A program made the position numbers and the translations under genes. 18,374 bases of DNA from Phycisphaerales bacterium UBA2402 (lineage in GTDB: Bacteria > Planctomycetota > Phycisphaerae > Phycisphaerales > UBA1924), in assembly GCA_002343715.1 (NCBI GenBank), contig DDSA01000067.1:1-18374 (forward strand), read 5' to 3'. The notes under the pieces were generated by a model. That model was not told the origin of the DNA. It worked only from the letters and a program-made list of their open reading frames with translations, and searched no databases. Below, piece by piece: positions 7,881 to 15,067 of the stretch; the stretch's first letter is position 1, and each line of letters begins with the position of its first letter.

Positions 7881-8377
7881 AGCGGGGCGAAGCGCTGGCT
7901 CGTGGTGTGGAGTCGTGCAAGAACCTGCTCGGACGGTATCTCGCCGGTTTCACCGATGAAACCCGTACCGCCCAGCCTCCGGGACTACCCAACCACGTCG
8001 CCTGGTCGCTCGGCCACCTGGCCCTCACCATGCACCGCATCCGTGAGAAGTTCGGAGAAGCGCCCCCCGGCGCACCGGATTTCGGAGCCGGGGGCTTTGA
8101 CCCCGAGAGCGTCGCGTTCGGATCTGTGCCGCGCGCGGATTCGTCCTCTTACCCGCCCTTGTCGCGCTGCATCGAGGTCTACGACCGCGCCTGCGACCAA
8201 CTCGCCACCGCCGTGCGGGACGCATCGGACGAGTCATTGGACAGAAAGATACCGTGGGGACCGGTCGAGATCACGCTCGAAGCGGCGGTGAGCCGGATGG
8301 TTTTTCACAACGGGATGCACACCGGTCAGATCGCCGACACCCGGAGAGCGCTGGGGATGAAGTCCATCTTCGCGTGA
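7874..8377 (+). CDS. DinB superfamily metal-binding protein
   Basis: A 167-residue cytoplasmic four-helix-bundle protein of the DinB/YfiT-like superfamily. Members bind a divalent metal through three histidines; some are thiol-dependent transferases and many are uncharacterised stress proteins. The triad is visible as H48 in N-H-V-A-W-S-L-G-H and H145/H149 in F-H-N-G-M-H-T-G-Q. The closing R-R-A-L-G-M-K is typical of the last helix. The start is supported by AGGAG 7 nt upstream. The gene is divergent from a methyltransferase and ends 10 bp from the convergent dockerin-like gene. The substrate cannot be inferred. It is not DNA polymerase IV, which shares the name. Confidence 0.87.
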   Translation: MSQRGEALARGVESCKNLLGRYLAGFTDETRTAQPPGLPNHVAWSLGHLALTMHRIREKFGEAPPGAPDFGAGGFDPESVAFGSVPRADSSSYPPLSRCIEVYDRACDQLATAVRDASDESLDRKIPWGPVEITLEAAVSRMVFHNGMHTGQIADTRRALGMKSIFA

Positions 8378-8387
8378 TGTGCCCCGT

Positions 8388-9443
8388 TCAACAGGTGCCG
8401 GACTCCCACTCGGCGAAGAACGTCTCGACATCGGCGCCGTCGATGCCGCCGTCGGCGTTGACGTCAGCGGCATCGCTGCCCGATTCCCATGCGTCGTAAA
8501 AGGCTTCGACATCGGCCCCGTCGATGCCGCCGTCCTGATTGAAGTCGGCGATGCAACGCTCCTCCCGGCGCGTGCCGACGGCCAGCAGCGTCTGCGTGCC
8601 GTTGACGCCCACGGTGAGCGATTGAAGCGTGAGATTCAGGATGACATTCGCCGTCAGCCCCGGCGGCAGGATCGTGGGCAGGGGGAAGGCCTGCGGCGGC
8701 AGCGGCTCATTGACTTCCTGAGAGTCCCCAATTTCAATCGTCAGTGATGAAGTGATTACCGCGGATCCGTCGGGCTGGATCGCCACCGTGCCCGACAAGA
8801 CGAACGGCGCGGGCGTGCCGCCCGGGATTTCCACCGGGTTGTCGAGGATCGTCGCGTTGAACTCGTACAGCACCTCGATCGGGACCACAAAGGTGTAAGA
8901 ATCCGGCCCTGACTCGGTCAGCGTTCCGAGCGAACCACCGGACTGCACCGCCCGGAAGACCGAGATCGTGGCATCCCCGATCGGCAGGTTGACAGTACCC
9001 GCGATGTACGTCGAGGTCGGATTGCGCGTGCGGAAGGCCTCTGTGCTGAATCGCACGGTCACAGGGATCACTTCCTCCCCATCGGCGATGAAGTTCACGT
9101 TGTACCCTTCGACCGAGGCGGTCAGCGCCTCCGGATCGATCGAGAGTGCAAAGACCCCGGCCGGGCGGCTGATCAACCTGTGTTCGTCGATGCCGCCGCC
9201 GATGGTGATGGGGCATTCCACGTTTTCCGTCGAGCCGAACGTCCCGAACAGCCCCGGCTTGGTCCGTGTGCCCGTCGGGTTGGTCTCGGCGTCGTATGCG
9301 CCGATGAGCGTGCCGGGCAGGGTAGTGTCCACGTCGATGATGACGTCGAGACCGCTCTGCGGTGTTTGAACGACACAGTCAAAGGTCTGAGCCGCCGCGA
9401 GCGGCGCCAACGACAAGACAGCAGCAATACGAAACAACTGCAT
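8388..9443 (-). CDS. Secreted protein with dockerin-like EF-hand C-terminus
   Basis: A 351-residue exported protein. The N-terminus M-Q-L-F-R-I-A-A-V-L-S-L-A-P-L-A-A-A is a signal peptide with probable cleavage before Q19. Residues 19 to about 296 are rich in beta strands and match no family I recognise. The C-terminus at about 297-351 carries two Ca-binding loops, D-F-N-Q-D-G-G-I-D-G-A-D-V-E and D-V-N-A-D-G-G-I-D-G-A-D-V-E, each followed by a W-E-S-G helix, framed by cysteines. Such tails are abundant in Phycisphaerae exported proteins and may serve surface anchoring or folding rather than cellulosome docking. The frame is open to 9506, but GGAGG 6 nt before ATG 9443 fixes the start. Function unknown. 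It is divergent from pepA. Confidence 0.88.
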   Translation of the reverse strand: MQLFRIAAVLSLAPLAAAQTFDCVVQTPQSGLDVIIDVDTTLPGTLIGAYDAETNPTGTRTKPGLFGTFGSTENVECPITIGGGIDEHRLISRPAGVFALSIDPEALTASVEGYNVNFIADGEEVIPVTVRFSTEAFRTRNPTSTYIAGTVNLPIGDATISVFRAVQSGGSLGTLTESGPDSYTFVVPIEVLYEFNATILDNPVEIPGGTPAPFVLSGTVAIQPDGSAVITSSLTIEIGDSQEVNEPLPPQAFPLPTILPPGLTANVILNLTLQSLTVGVNGTQTLLAVGTRREERCIADFNQDGGIDGADVEAFYDAWESGSDAADVNADGGIDGADVETFFAEWESGTC

Positions 9444-9449
9444 GAACAT

Positions 9450-9454
9450 CCTCC
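9450..9454 (-). promoter_or_regulatory. Shine-Dalgarno GGAGG for dockerin-like gene
   Basis: On the minus strand GGAGG is followed directly by ATG 9449 and, after 6 nt, by ATG 9443. The spacing favours 9443 as the real start. A TACCAT -10-like box lies at 9484-9489 on the same strand. Confidence 0.7.
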
Positions 9455-9544
9455 AAGAGAAGTAAGGACCAGAACTTCGCCAGATGGTAGGTGATTTGCT
9501 CCACAAACAGTCACTTGCTATCGGGCCTGCCGCGATGTCTCCGC

Positions 9545-9550
9545 TACACT
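9545..9550 (+). promoter_or_regulatory. TACACT -10-like box before pepA
   Basis: TACACT lies 8 nt before ATG 9559 with no Shine-Dalgarno between. Transcription starting 6-7 nt downstream would begin within 2 nt of the start codon. This argues for 9559 rather than the in-frame ATG at 9535, which lies upstream of the box. Confidence 0.45.
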
Positions 9551-9558
9551 CTCAACCC

Positions 9559-11070
9559 ATGTTTACCTCCATCCAGATCGTCAGCCGCCCCCCCGCCAAT
9601 GCCGTTCTCTTCGGCGTCTTCGGTGACAAGGGCGAGGCCCAGCCACTCGACCCCGCGACCAAGGCCAGAGCGGCCGCGCTGGGCGTTTCAGCATCGCTCG
9701 CCGCGGCACACGCGCGGCCCGAGACGACCGGCGATGCGGGCAGCGTGACCGAAGTCCCCGGCCCTTCGGACAAGGGCGCACCCCAGCGTGTCTTCCTCGT
9801 CGGGCTTGGCTCACGCGACGTTTTCAATGCAGGAAGCCTCCGCGGAGCCGCCGCCGCCGTGGGACGAAAACTGGCCGCCGGCAAGGTGCCCGGCCTTTCC
9901 ATCGAGCTCGATGGGCCGTGCAAAGCGCTCAAGATCAACGCCGCCGCGGCGGGCAGCGCCTTCGGCGAGGGGATCGGCCTGCTGGGCTGGGTCTGCGATC
10001 AGTTCCGCGGCAAAGCGACCACTCAGCCCAAGCGCACTCGGTTGGACCTTTACGCGGAGCACAAGGACTTCACCTCGGGACTCTCCCGTGGCCTGGGCCT
10101 GGCGAGCGCCGCGAACTTCACCCGCACCCTCAGCCAGACACCTCCCAATGTCGCCACCCCCGCGTGGATGGTCGAGCAAGCAAAGAAACTCGCCAAGAAG
10201 CACGGCCTGAACTGCCGCGTCTTTGAAGGCAAAGACCTGGAACGCGAGAAGTTCGAGGGTCTCATCAATGTCGGCAAGGCGAGCGAGAACAAGCCCTGCA
10301 TGATCCGGCTGGAGTACACCCCCGAGCGTCCCAGCCGGAAAAAGCCGCTGGTCCTGATCGGCAAGACAATGACCTACGACTCCGGCGGTCTTTCACTCAA
10401 GATCAACAACGGCATGGTGGGCATGAAGCGGGACAAGGACGGCGGCTGCGCCGTGCTGGGTGCGATGCAGGCCATCGCCGCCGTCATCAAGCCCCGCGTG
10501 CGCGTCGTCGCCCTCCTGGCCGTCGCGGAGAACTCCATCTCGGATGAAGCCTACCGCCCCGATGACGTCCTCACCTTCCGCAATGGCGTCACCGTCGAGA
10601 TCACCAACACCGACGCCGAGGGCCGTCTTGTTCTGGCCGACGCCCTCTGCTGGGCGTGCGAGAAAGAGGACCCCTCCTCGGTCATCGATCTGGCCACACT
10701 CACCGGCGGCGTGGTTGTCGCCCTGGGAAGCACCTTCGCGGGCATGTTCTGCGAGGATGACGCCCTCAGGAAGAAAGTCGAAGCCGCCGCCGCGGCCAGC
10801 GGCGAGCGGGTCTGGCGTCTGCCCATGCACGCCGAATACCGCGAGATGATGAAAAGCCCGATCGCGGACATCCTGAACAGCAATCCCAACCGCAAGGCCC
10901 ACCCCATCCAAGGCGCGGCCTTTCTGTCCTACTTCGTCGAAGAGGGAGTCCCATGGTGTCACCTCGACATCGCGGGAGTCCATGCCGTTGAGAAGAACGC
11001 CGGGCCGTATATCGAAGGGCCGACGGGCTGGGGCGCGAGGCTGCTGGCGGAGTTGGCCGATGCGGAGTAA
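9559..11070 (+). CDS. pepA: Leucyl aminopeptidase, M17 family
   Basis: A 503-residue cytoplasmic two-metal exopeptidase that releases N-terminal residues, preferring leucine, from peptides. The catalytic set is complete: K269 and D274 in G-K-T-M-T-Y-D-S-G-G, K281 in L-S-L-K, D292 in M-K-R-D, and D352/E354/R356 in the M17 signature N-T-D-A-E-G-R-L. These positions nearly coincide with those known for E. coli PepA. The N-terminal macro-like domain covers about 1-165. A small departure is K-R-D-K-D-G-G where many members have K-x-D-M-x-G. ATG 9559 gives a typical N-terminus; ATG 9535 and GTG 9484 are longer alternatives. The gene is monocistronic and divergent from the dockerin-like gene. Confidence 0.95.
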   Translation: MFTSIQIVSRPPANAVLFGVFGDKGEAQPLDPATKARAAALGVSASLAAAHARPETTGDAGSVTEVPGPSDKGAPQRVFLVGLGSRDVFNAGSLRGAAAAVGRKLAAGKVPGLSIELDGPCKALKINAAAAGSAFGEGIGLLGWVCDQFRGKATTQPKRTRLDLYAEHKDFTSGLSRGLGLASAANFTRTLSQTPPNVATPAWMVEQAKKLAKKHGLNCRVFEGKDLEREKFEGLINVGKASENKPCMIRLEYTPERPSRKKPLVLIGKTMTYDSGGLSLKINNGMVGMKRDKDGGCAVLGAMQAIAAVIKPRVRVVALLAVAENSISDEAYRPDDVLTFRNGVTVEITNTDAEGRLVLADALCWACEKEDPSSVIDLATLTGGVVVALGSTFAGMFCEDDALRKKVEAAAAASGERVWRLPMHAEYREMMKSPIADILNSNPNRKAHPIQGAAFLSYFVEEGVPWCHLDIAGVHAVEKNAGPYIEGPTGWGARLLAELADAE

Positions 11071-11117
11071 CCTCTCCGTCCCTTGTCGTTAAAGAAACGC
11101 ATCACCGTCCGAAGTCT

Positions 11118-11149
11118 TTGCACCCTTGCACCTCCCGAACCCGTATACT
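11118..11149 (+). promoter_or_regulatory. Candidate promoter of prepilin-like gene with repeated TTGCACC
   Basis: TATACT at 11144-11149 is a good -10 candidate. TTGCACC occurs twice just upstream (11118-11124 and 11126-11132). The first copy gives a 20-nt spacer and the second 12 nt, so neither is an ideal -35. They could instead be an activator half-site pair with an 8-nt period. The resulting leader would be about 105 nt. Confidence 0.35.
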
Positions 11150-11249
11150 TCGGGGGAACCCGCTCCCCATTCTGACCGTATTTCTACTCATGGGCGGGGC
11201 CGCGGTCGCGGCGCGGAGACGTCGCGCGAGGTGATTCTGTCTCTCATGT

Positions 11250-11253
11250 GGAG
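11250..11253 (+). promoter_or_regulatory. Shine-Dalgarno GGAG for prepilin-like gene
   Basis: GGAG lies 9 nt before ATG 11263. It supports that start over the in-frame GTG at 11248, which would overlap the motif. Confidence 0.55.
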
Positions 11254-11262
11254 TATCTCGAA

Positions 11263-12294
11263 ATGAAGTTGGCACCCTCCCGGCGGCCCCTCCTGCTCCG
11301 CGCCTTCAGCCTCATCGAGTTGCTGGTGGTCATCGCCATCATCGCGATCGTCGTCTCGCTGGTGGTTCCCGCCATCGGCTCCGCACGCAAGAGCGCCCGC
11401 GAGGCCGATACCCGGACGCTCATCGGATCGCTCAGTCAGGCGTGCAGTCAGTTTATTCTCGATAACCGCCGTAACCCCGGCTATTTCTCCGCCCGCGAAA
11501 TGGGAAGCGCCGAGAACGCCACCCGCGGCCTGAGCGCCATGCAGAACGTGCTGCTCGACCTTTCCGGGGGCATCGTCTCTGCCGGCGGCATCAACGTCGG
11601 CCCCACCGCCGCGAACACCGTGCAGGTCAGCCCTGAACTGATTGGTTCCACCTCGGGGGCTTCAAAGTCGTATTTCACCGCCAAGGGCCGCAGTTACCAG
11701 TTGCAGGACGGCGTCAATCCCGAAGGCGGCTCGCGGATCGCCAACGCCGAAAACATGCGCCTGCCCGACCTGGTCGATGCCGAGGGGACACCCATCCTCA
11801 TCTGGACCGTCGATGAGACCTGCACCAAGGCCCCCACCAACGACGCAGCGGGTCTGGCCGTCATGGCCCAGCAATCCTCCGCCAACCTTTCGCGTTTCTA
11901 TCTGAACTCCAACGCGACCTACCTTACAACATCCTCCGCCAACCCCGTGGGCAAGCGCCGCATCCCGCAGGCCGAGTCGGGCTTTGCCGGAGGCGCCAGC
12001 CTCATCGGCGGCGCGGCACCGGCCGCCGCGGTCAACAATCTCGCCGCGCTGTTGGCCAGCCCCAACGCTCCCCACCCCTTCACGGACACCACTCCGGCGA
12101 ACATGATCTTCCCCACCGCGCCGCGCGGCCAGTTCATCATCCATGCCGCGGGACGCGACGGCATGTACTTCGGATCCAAGGACAAGGGCGGCAGCAGCGC
12201 TGTGGGCGGCTTTGTCTTCTACGGCCAGAACTTCAAGCCTGTGGCCGAGGACATCCTCAAGTCCTTCGACGACATCGTCACCGCCGGTAACTGA
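11263..12294 (+). CDS. Prepilin-type N-terminal cleavage/methylation domain protein
   Basis: A 343-residue pseudopilin-like exported protein. A short basic leader ends in R-A, followed by F15-S-L-I-E19-L-L-V-V-I-A-I-I-A-I, the class III signal and hydrophobic helix processed by a prepilin peptidase. Position -1 is Ala14 instead of the canonical Gly; E19 is the conserved fifth residue of the mature chain. The remainder is Ala/Gly/Ser-rich and ends with F-I-I-H-A-A-G-R-D-G-M-Y-F-G, like the terminal aGpDG motif of many planctomycete pseudopilins. No assembly ATPase, peptidase or secretin gene is nearby, so partners must lie elsewhere. It may be a minor pilin, a type II secretion pseudopilin or a surface protein using this signal. 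Confidence 0.85.
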   Translation: MKLAPSRRPLLLRAFSLIELLVVIAIIAIVVSLVVPAIGSARKSAREADTRTLIGSLSQACSQFILDNRRNPGYFSAREMGSAENATRGLSAMQNVLLDLSGGIVSAGGINVGPTAANTVQVSPELIGSTSGASKSYFTAKGRSYQLQDGVNPEGGSRIANAENMRLPDLVDAEGTPILIWTVDETCTKAPTNDAAGLAVMAQQSSANLSRFYLNSNATYLTTSSANPVGKRRIPQAESGFAGGASLIGGAAPAAAVNNLAALLASPNAPHPFTDTTPANMIFPTAPRGQFIIHAAGRDGMYFGSKDKGGSSAVGGFVFYGQNFKPVAEDILKSFDDIVTAGN

Positions 12295-12305
12295 CACTCC
12301 CGGAT

Positions 12306-12333
12306 CGGCCTGCCCAGACCGGCCTGCTCAGAT
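12306..12333. repeat. Imperfect 14-bp tandem repeat at a convergent gene junction
   Basis: CGGCCTGCCCAGAC is followed at once by CGGCCTGCTCAGAT, with two mismatches. The second copy covers the stop codon of the minus-strand scoB. The 10-mer CCAGACCGGC inside it recurs at 13045-13054 on the other side of scoB. Confidence 0.5.
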
Positions 12334-12981
12334 CGTCCCGATCGTTGCCGGCACCACGATCTCCGCCTCGGTCTTGCTCTTCACCTCATCGACCGTCACG
12401 CCCTGCGCGAGTTCCTTGAGAACAAAGCGGCTGAGGCCTCTGTCCATTTCCAGCACGCACAACTCGGTGATGACCATGTCCACGCAGCGACGCCCGGTCA
12501 GGGGCAGCGAGCACTGCCTGACGATCTTCGCGGCACCCTTGGCGGTGTGCTCCATGGTCACCACGACGCGCTTCACCCCCGCCACGAGGTCCATCGCGCC
12601 GCCCATGCCCTTGACCATTTTCCCGGGGACCATCCAGTTGGCCAGGTCCCCCTCCTGAGACACTTGCATCGCGCCGAGGATGCACAAATCCACGTGGCCG
12701 CCGCGGATCATGGCGAAGGAATCAGCGGACGAGAAGTAACTCGCGCCGGTGCGGGCCGTCACGGTCTGCTTGCCCGCGTTGATGAGGTCGGGGTCCACGG
12801 CGTCTTCGGTGGGGAACGGCCCGATGCCCAGCAGCCCGTTCTCGGATTGCAGCCAGACATCCATGCCGTCGGGCACGGCGTTGGCCACCAGCGTGGGCAT
12901 CCCGATGCCCAGGTTCACGATGTACCCGTCGCGCAGTTCCTTCGCGGCCCGTCGCGTGATTTCTTCTCTCGTCAGTGGCAT
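12328..12981 (-). CDS. scoB: 3-oxoacid CoA-transferase subunit B
   Basis: A 217-residue beta subunit of a family I CoA-transferase. These enzymes move CoA between succinyl-CoA or acetyl-CoA and acetoacetate or a related acid. The catalytic glutamate is E47 in [10 protein letters not shown], and the G-I-G-M-P-T stretch at 25-30 is typical of subunit B. The length is normal. The alpha subunit, usually the adjacent gene, is absent: a convergent prepilin gene lies downstream and an unrelated lipoprotein gene upstream. The acid specificity (succinyl, acetate or 3-oxoadipate type) cannot be settled from this subunit. ATG 12981 has no Shine-Dalgarno, but a TACCCT box lies 6 nt upstream. Confidence 0.9.
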   Translation of the reverse strand: MPLTREEITRRAAKELRDGYIVNLGIGMPTLVANAVPDGMDVWLQSENGLLGIGPFPTEDAVDPDLINAGKQTVTARTGASYFSSADSFAMIRGGHVDLCILGAMQVSQEGDLANWMVPGKMVKGMGGAMDLVAGVKRVVVTMEHTAKGAAKIVRQCSLPLTGRRCVDMVITELCVLEMDRGLSRFVLKELAQGVTVDEVKSKTEAEIVVPATIGTI

Positions 12982-12987
12982 GAGCGC

Positions 12988-12993
12988 AGGGTA
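12988..12993 (-). promoter_or_regulatory. TACCCT -10-like box before scoB
   Basis: On the minus strand TACCCT ends 6 nt before ATG 12981, so a transcript starting 7 nt downstream would begin at the A of the start codon, the expected geometry of a leaderless mRNA. Confidence 0.4.
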
Positions 12994-13036
12994 TCCCCGA
13001 TGAAGCCTGTCTTTGGAGGAGTCGGTCTCCGGTGGA

Positions 13037-13054
13037 GCCGGTCTCCAGACCGGC
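13037..13054. repeat. Hairpin: 8-bp perfect inverted repeat
   Basis: GCCGGTCT-CC-AGACCGGC forms a stem of up to 8 bp between the lipoprotein gene and scoB. It may act as an attenuator or terminator after the lipoprotein gene, whose stop is 15 bp away, but no T-run follows on either strand. Confidence 0.45.
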
Positions 13055-13068
13055 TGCCTGCCCTGATC

Positions 13069-13608
13069 TCACTTCACACGCGTCAACTCGAAGTTCGGGC
13101 CGTGAGAAACCTTGTCGCCGGCCATGTGCTGCCATCGCTCCTCGATGTGGTCCGCATCCTTGAAGACCAAAGTCATCGCGCCCATGTACTGATCGTTCAT
13201 CGAGGTCAGGTTGGACACGCTGTCCGAAGTGAAAGCGATGCTGTTGTTGACAAACGCCGTCGCCCTCATGCGAGGTTGATTCCCTGCGGCGCAGAAGTGC
13301 GTCATCACGATCGAAGGACCGTCCATGTGGTACATGTTCGTCATCTCGTGACCCGTGCCGGGGAACATGATCTCCCGAACAGCGGTGCCCCCCGAAACGG
13401 TCTTGAAGATAATGGTGCTCTTCTGCCCATCGGGCCCGATCATCTCCCAGGTGCCGTCGAGGATCTTGATCCGACCCAAGAGTTCCGCGGTTTGCGCTTC
13501 GCTCGCCTTCGCTACCACCGCCGGGCTGGCTGTCTTGGCCGCTTTCGGTGATGACGAGCAACCCACAGCCACTACCAGAGCGATCATCGAGAACAGAATC
13601 AACCTCAT
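13069..13608 (-). CDS. Small predicted lipoprotein, DUF1579-like
   Basis: A 179-residue predicted lipoprotein. M-R-L-I-L-F-S-M-I-A-L-V-V-A-V-G-C17-S-S-S is a signal peptide with a lipobox ending at C17. The lipobox has Ala rather than Leu at -3, acceptable but not ideal. The mature part has L-D-G-T-W-E-M-I-G-P-D-G-Q followed by alternating strands, including T-A-V-R-E-I-M-F and a closing D-H-I-E-E-R-W-Q-H. This resembles the DUF1579/lipocalin-like beta-barrel group, for which no biochemical role is established. The frame is open to 13914, but AGGAG 8 nt before ATG 13608 favours that start; ATG 13614 is only 2 nt from the motif. It lies between the MFS and scoB genes on the same strand. Confidence 0.75.
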   Translation of the reverse strand: MRLILFSMIALVVAVGCSSSPKAAKTASPAVVAKASEAQTAELLGRIKILDGTWEMIGPDGQKSTIIFKTVSGGTAVREIMFPGTGHEMTNMYHMDGPSIVMTHFCAAGNQPRMRATAFVNNSIAFTSDSVSNLTSMNDQYMGAMTLVFKDADHIEERWQHMAGDKVSHGPNFELTRVK

Positions 13609-13616
13609 CGCCATAT

Positions 13617-13621
13617 CTCCT
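13617..13621 (-). promoter_or_regulatory. Shine-Dalgarno AGGAG for lipoprotein gene
   Basis: On the minus strand AGGAG precedes ATG 13614 by 2 nt and ATG 13608 by 8 nt. The spacing favours 13608. Confidence 0.65.
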
Positions 13622-13676
13622 ATGAAAGCCGCCACCCGCGACGGTCTTTCAGTGTAACCCCCTACCACCCCGCGGG

Positions 13677-14933
13677 CTATACACGACCGTTGCCAACCCG
13701 TCTCCGGTGGAGTTGCCACATCATCACAGCGCTCCATAGGAACGCCGCCGCCGCGATCATCAGCGGCCACGTGAACCCGCGTGTCATCACGTACAAGCCC
13801 ACGCCAAGGAGTTGAAACACCTTGCCGCGCAGGCCCACGAATGTCGCGTGGATGGCCACGTACTGGGGCACCTTCTCCGGCGTGGGTGCCAGCGATACCG
13901 GCCCGAGCATCCACCCCACGCTCGCACCCGCGTGCGAGACACCGTACAGGAAACTCACCAGGGCCAGTTGCGAGGCATCGCCGGCCATCAACAGACCAAG
14001 CGGGTACACCGAGAGCATGGCGAACGAAAGGCCGGTGCTGCGGATGGCCCCGATCCGGTCCATGAGGTACCCCGCGGGCCAGAGCATCAGCACCATCCCC
14101 GCCAGGTACGCCACGTGCGTGCTGTTGGCCGCCTGGTCGTACGAGAGGTTCAACCGATCGGTGACCAGCATCGGCAGCAGGGCGTAGGCGATCATCCAGC
14201 CCACGCCGTAGGTCATGTACGCGGCCTCGTAGCGAGCGAAGATCGGGTCCGCCTTGAGGACCTCGGTGGTATGGCCGATCGGCTCGAGCACGCGCCGCAC
14301 CAGCCCGCCGCCGGTGTCCGCCTTCACACGACCGTCATCCGCGCCCACGATCCCTGCCAGGCGCGTGAAGATGAACGCACCGGCCAGTTGAAAAAGCGCC
14401 GTAAGTGGCATGATCCACCGATAGGCATCCGCATCGGCCTCCAACCACTTCCCCATCCCGAAGCCCATCGCCGCGCCCGCCACCATGGAGGTGCCCCAGA
14501 CAAGGCTGTAAATCCGCCCCTGAAGCCCGATCGGGTAGAGCCGCTTGAGCAACGTCCCTGCCGCGGGGTGATACCCCGCCCCGCCGACCGACGAGATCAA
14601 GTGCGGCACCGCGATCAACCAATAGGAATCAGCGAATCCCATCAGCAGCAACGGGGCGGAATAGACCAGCCAAAGCGTCGTCATGTACCGCCCGAAAGCG
14701 CGGCGGGCGAAGTAGTCGTTCCAGAAGATCGACAGGGTGAACAGCACCGTCGGCGCGGCGGTGATCAACAGAGTCTGCCAGTCGCCCGCGTCAAATCGCT
14801 TCCGCACAATCACAGGCAACAGCGCAAAGAGCGTGAACGCCGTCGATTGCAGCATCACCACCGCCACAATGTGCCACGGCATGAGCCGCCGGTACGCGGC
14901 GTGGTGCGAGTGGGTTGACGGCGGATCGGCCAC
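13677..14933 (-). CDS. MFS transporter, 12 membrane segments
   Basis: A 418-residue inner-membrane protein with twelve hydrophobic segments in a 6+6 layout and a hydrophilic central loop of about 40 residues (G-A-D-D-G-R-V-K-A-D), as in the major facilitator superfamily. Features include G-G-A-G-Y-H-P-A-A-G-T-L-L in segment 4 and a loop Y-L-M-D-R-I-G-A-I-R after segment 8 that resembles the MFS loop 8-9 motif. The substrate is unknown. The start is uncertain. GTG 14933 follows a TACCCT box by 10 nt; GTG 14987 adds 18 residues; ATG 14882 starts at the first membrane segment. No Shine-Dalgarno decides between them. It is downstream of the SIR2-TPR gene on the same strand with a gap of about 134 bp, so co-transcription is possible but not shown. 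Confidence 0.85.
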   Translation of the reverse strand: MADPPSTHSHHAAYRRLMPWHIVAVVMLQSTAFTLFALLPVIVRKRFDAGDWQTLLITAAPTVLFTLSIFWNDYFARRAFGRYMTTLWLVYSAPLLLMGFADSYWLIAVPHLISSVGGAGYHPAAGTLLKRLYPIGLQGRIYSLVWGTSMVAGAAMGFGMGKWLEADADAYRWIMPLTALFQLAGAFIFTRLAGIVGADDGRVKADTGGGLVRRVLEPIGHTTEVLKADPIFARYEAAYMTYGVGWMIAYALLPMLVTDRLNLSYDQAANSTHVAYLAGMVLMLWPAGYLMDRIGAIRSTGLSFAMLSVYPLGLLMAGDASQLALVSFLYGVSHAGASVGWMLGPVSLAPTPEKVPQYVAIHATFVGLRGKVFQLLGVGLYVMTRGFTWPLMIAAAAFLWSAVMMWQLHRRRVGNGRV

Positions 14934-14943
14934 GCGAACCGGG

Positions 14944-14949
14944 AGGGTA
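14944..14949 (-). promoter_or_regulatory. Possible TACCCT -10-like box before MFS gene
   Basis: TACCCT on the minus strand lies 10 nt before GTG 14933. It matches the box-to-start geometry seen before terC, rimK-like, pepA and scoB, but the start codon itself is uncertain, so this is weaker. Confidence 0.25.
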
Positions 14950-15067
14950 CGGTGGTGCCCCGCCGGGCATTTTTCGACCCTGCGCACCCTGAGGCGACCG
15001 AACTCCCATACGACGCCCCCAGATCGCGCCGACTATGACACACGATCACCGGCCCGGCGGGCGGATC

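Noticed and set aside
7874..8377. DNA polymerase IV, because of the DinB name
   Set aside because: The protein has only 167 residues and the H48/H145/H149 metal triad of the DinB/YfiT helical bundle; no polymerase motif is present.
8388..8560. Cellulosome dockerin
   Set aside because: The two Ca-binding loops match the dockerin type, but no cohesin or scaffoldin is visible and such tails are common on unrelated Phycisphaerae exported proteins.
11063..11078. Hairpin CGGAG-6-CTCCG around the pepA stop codon as a terminator
   Set aside because: The stem is only 5 bp and no T-run follows.
12547..14918. Plus-strand frames of 334 and 368 codons opposite scoB, the lipoprotein and the MFS gene
   Set aside because: They are shadow frames full of His/Arg/Pro that run across stop and start regions of the true minus-strand genes.
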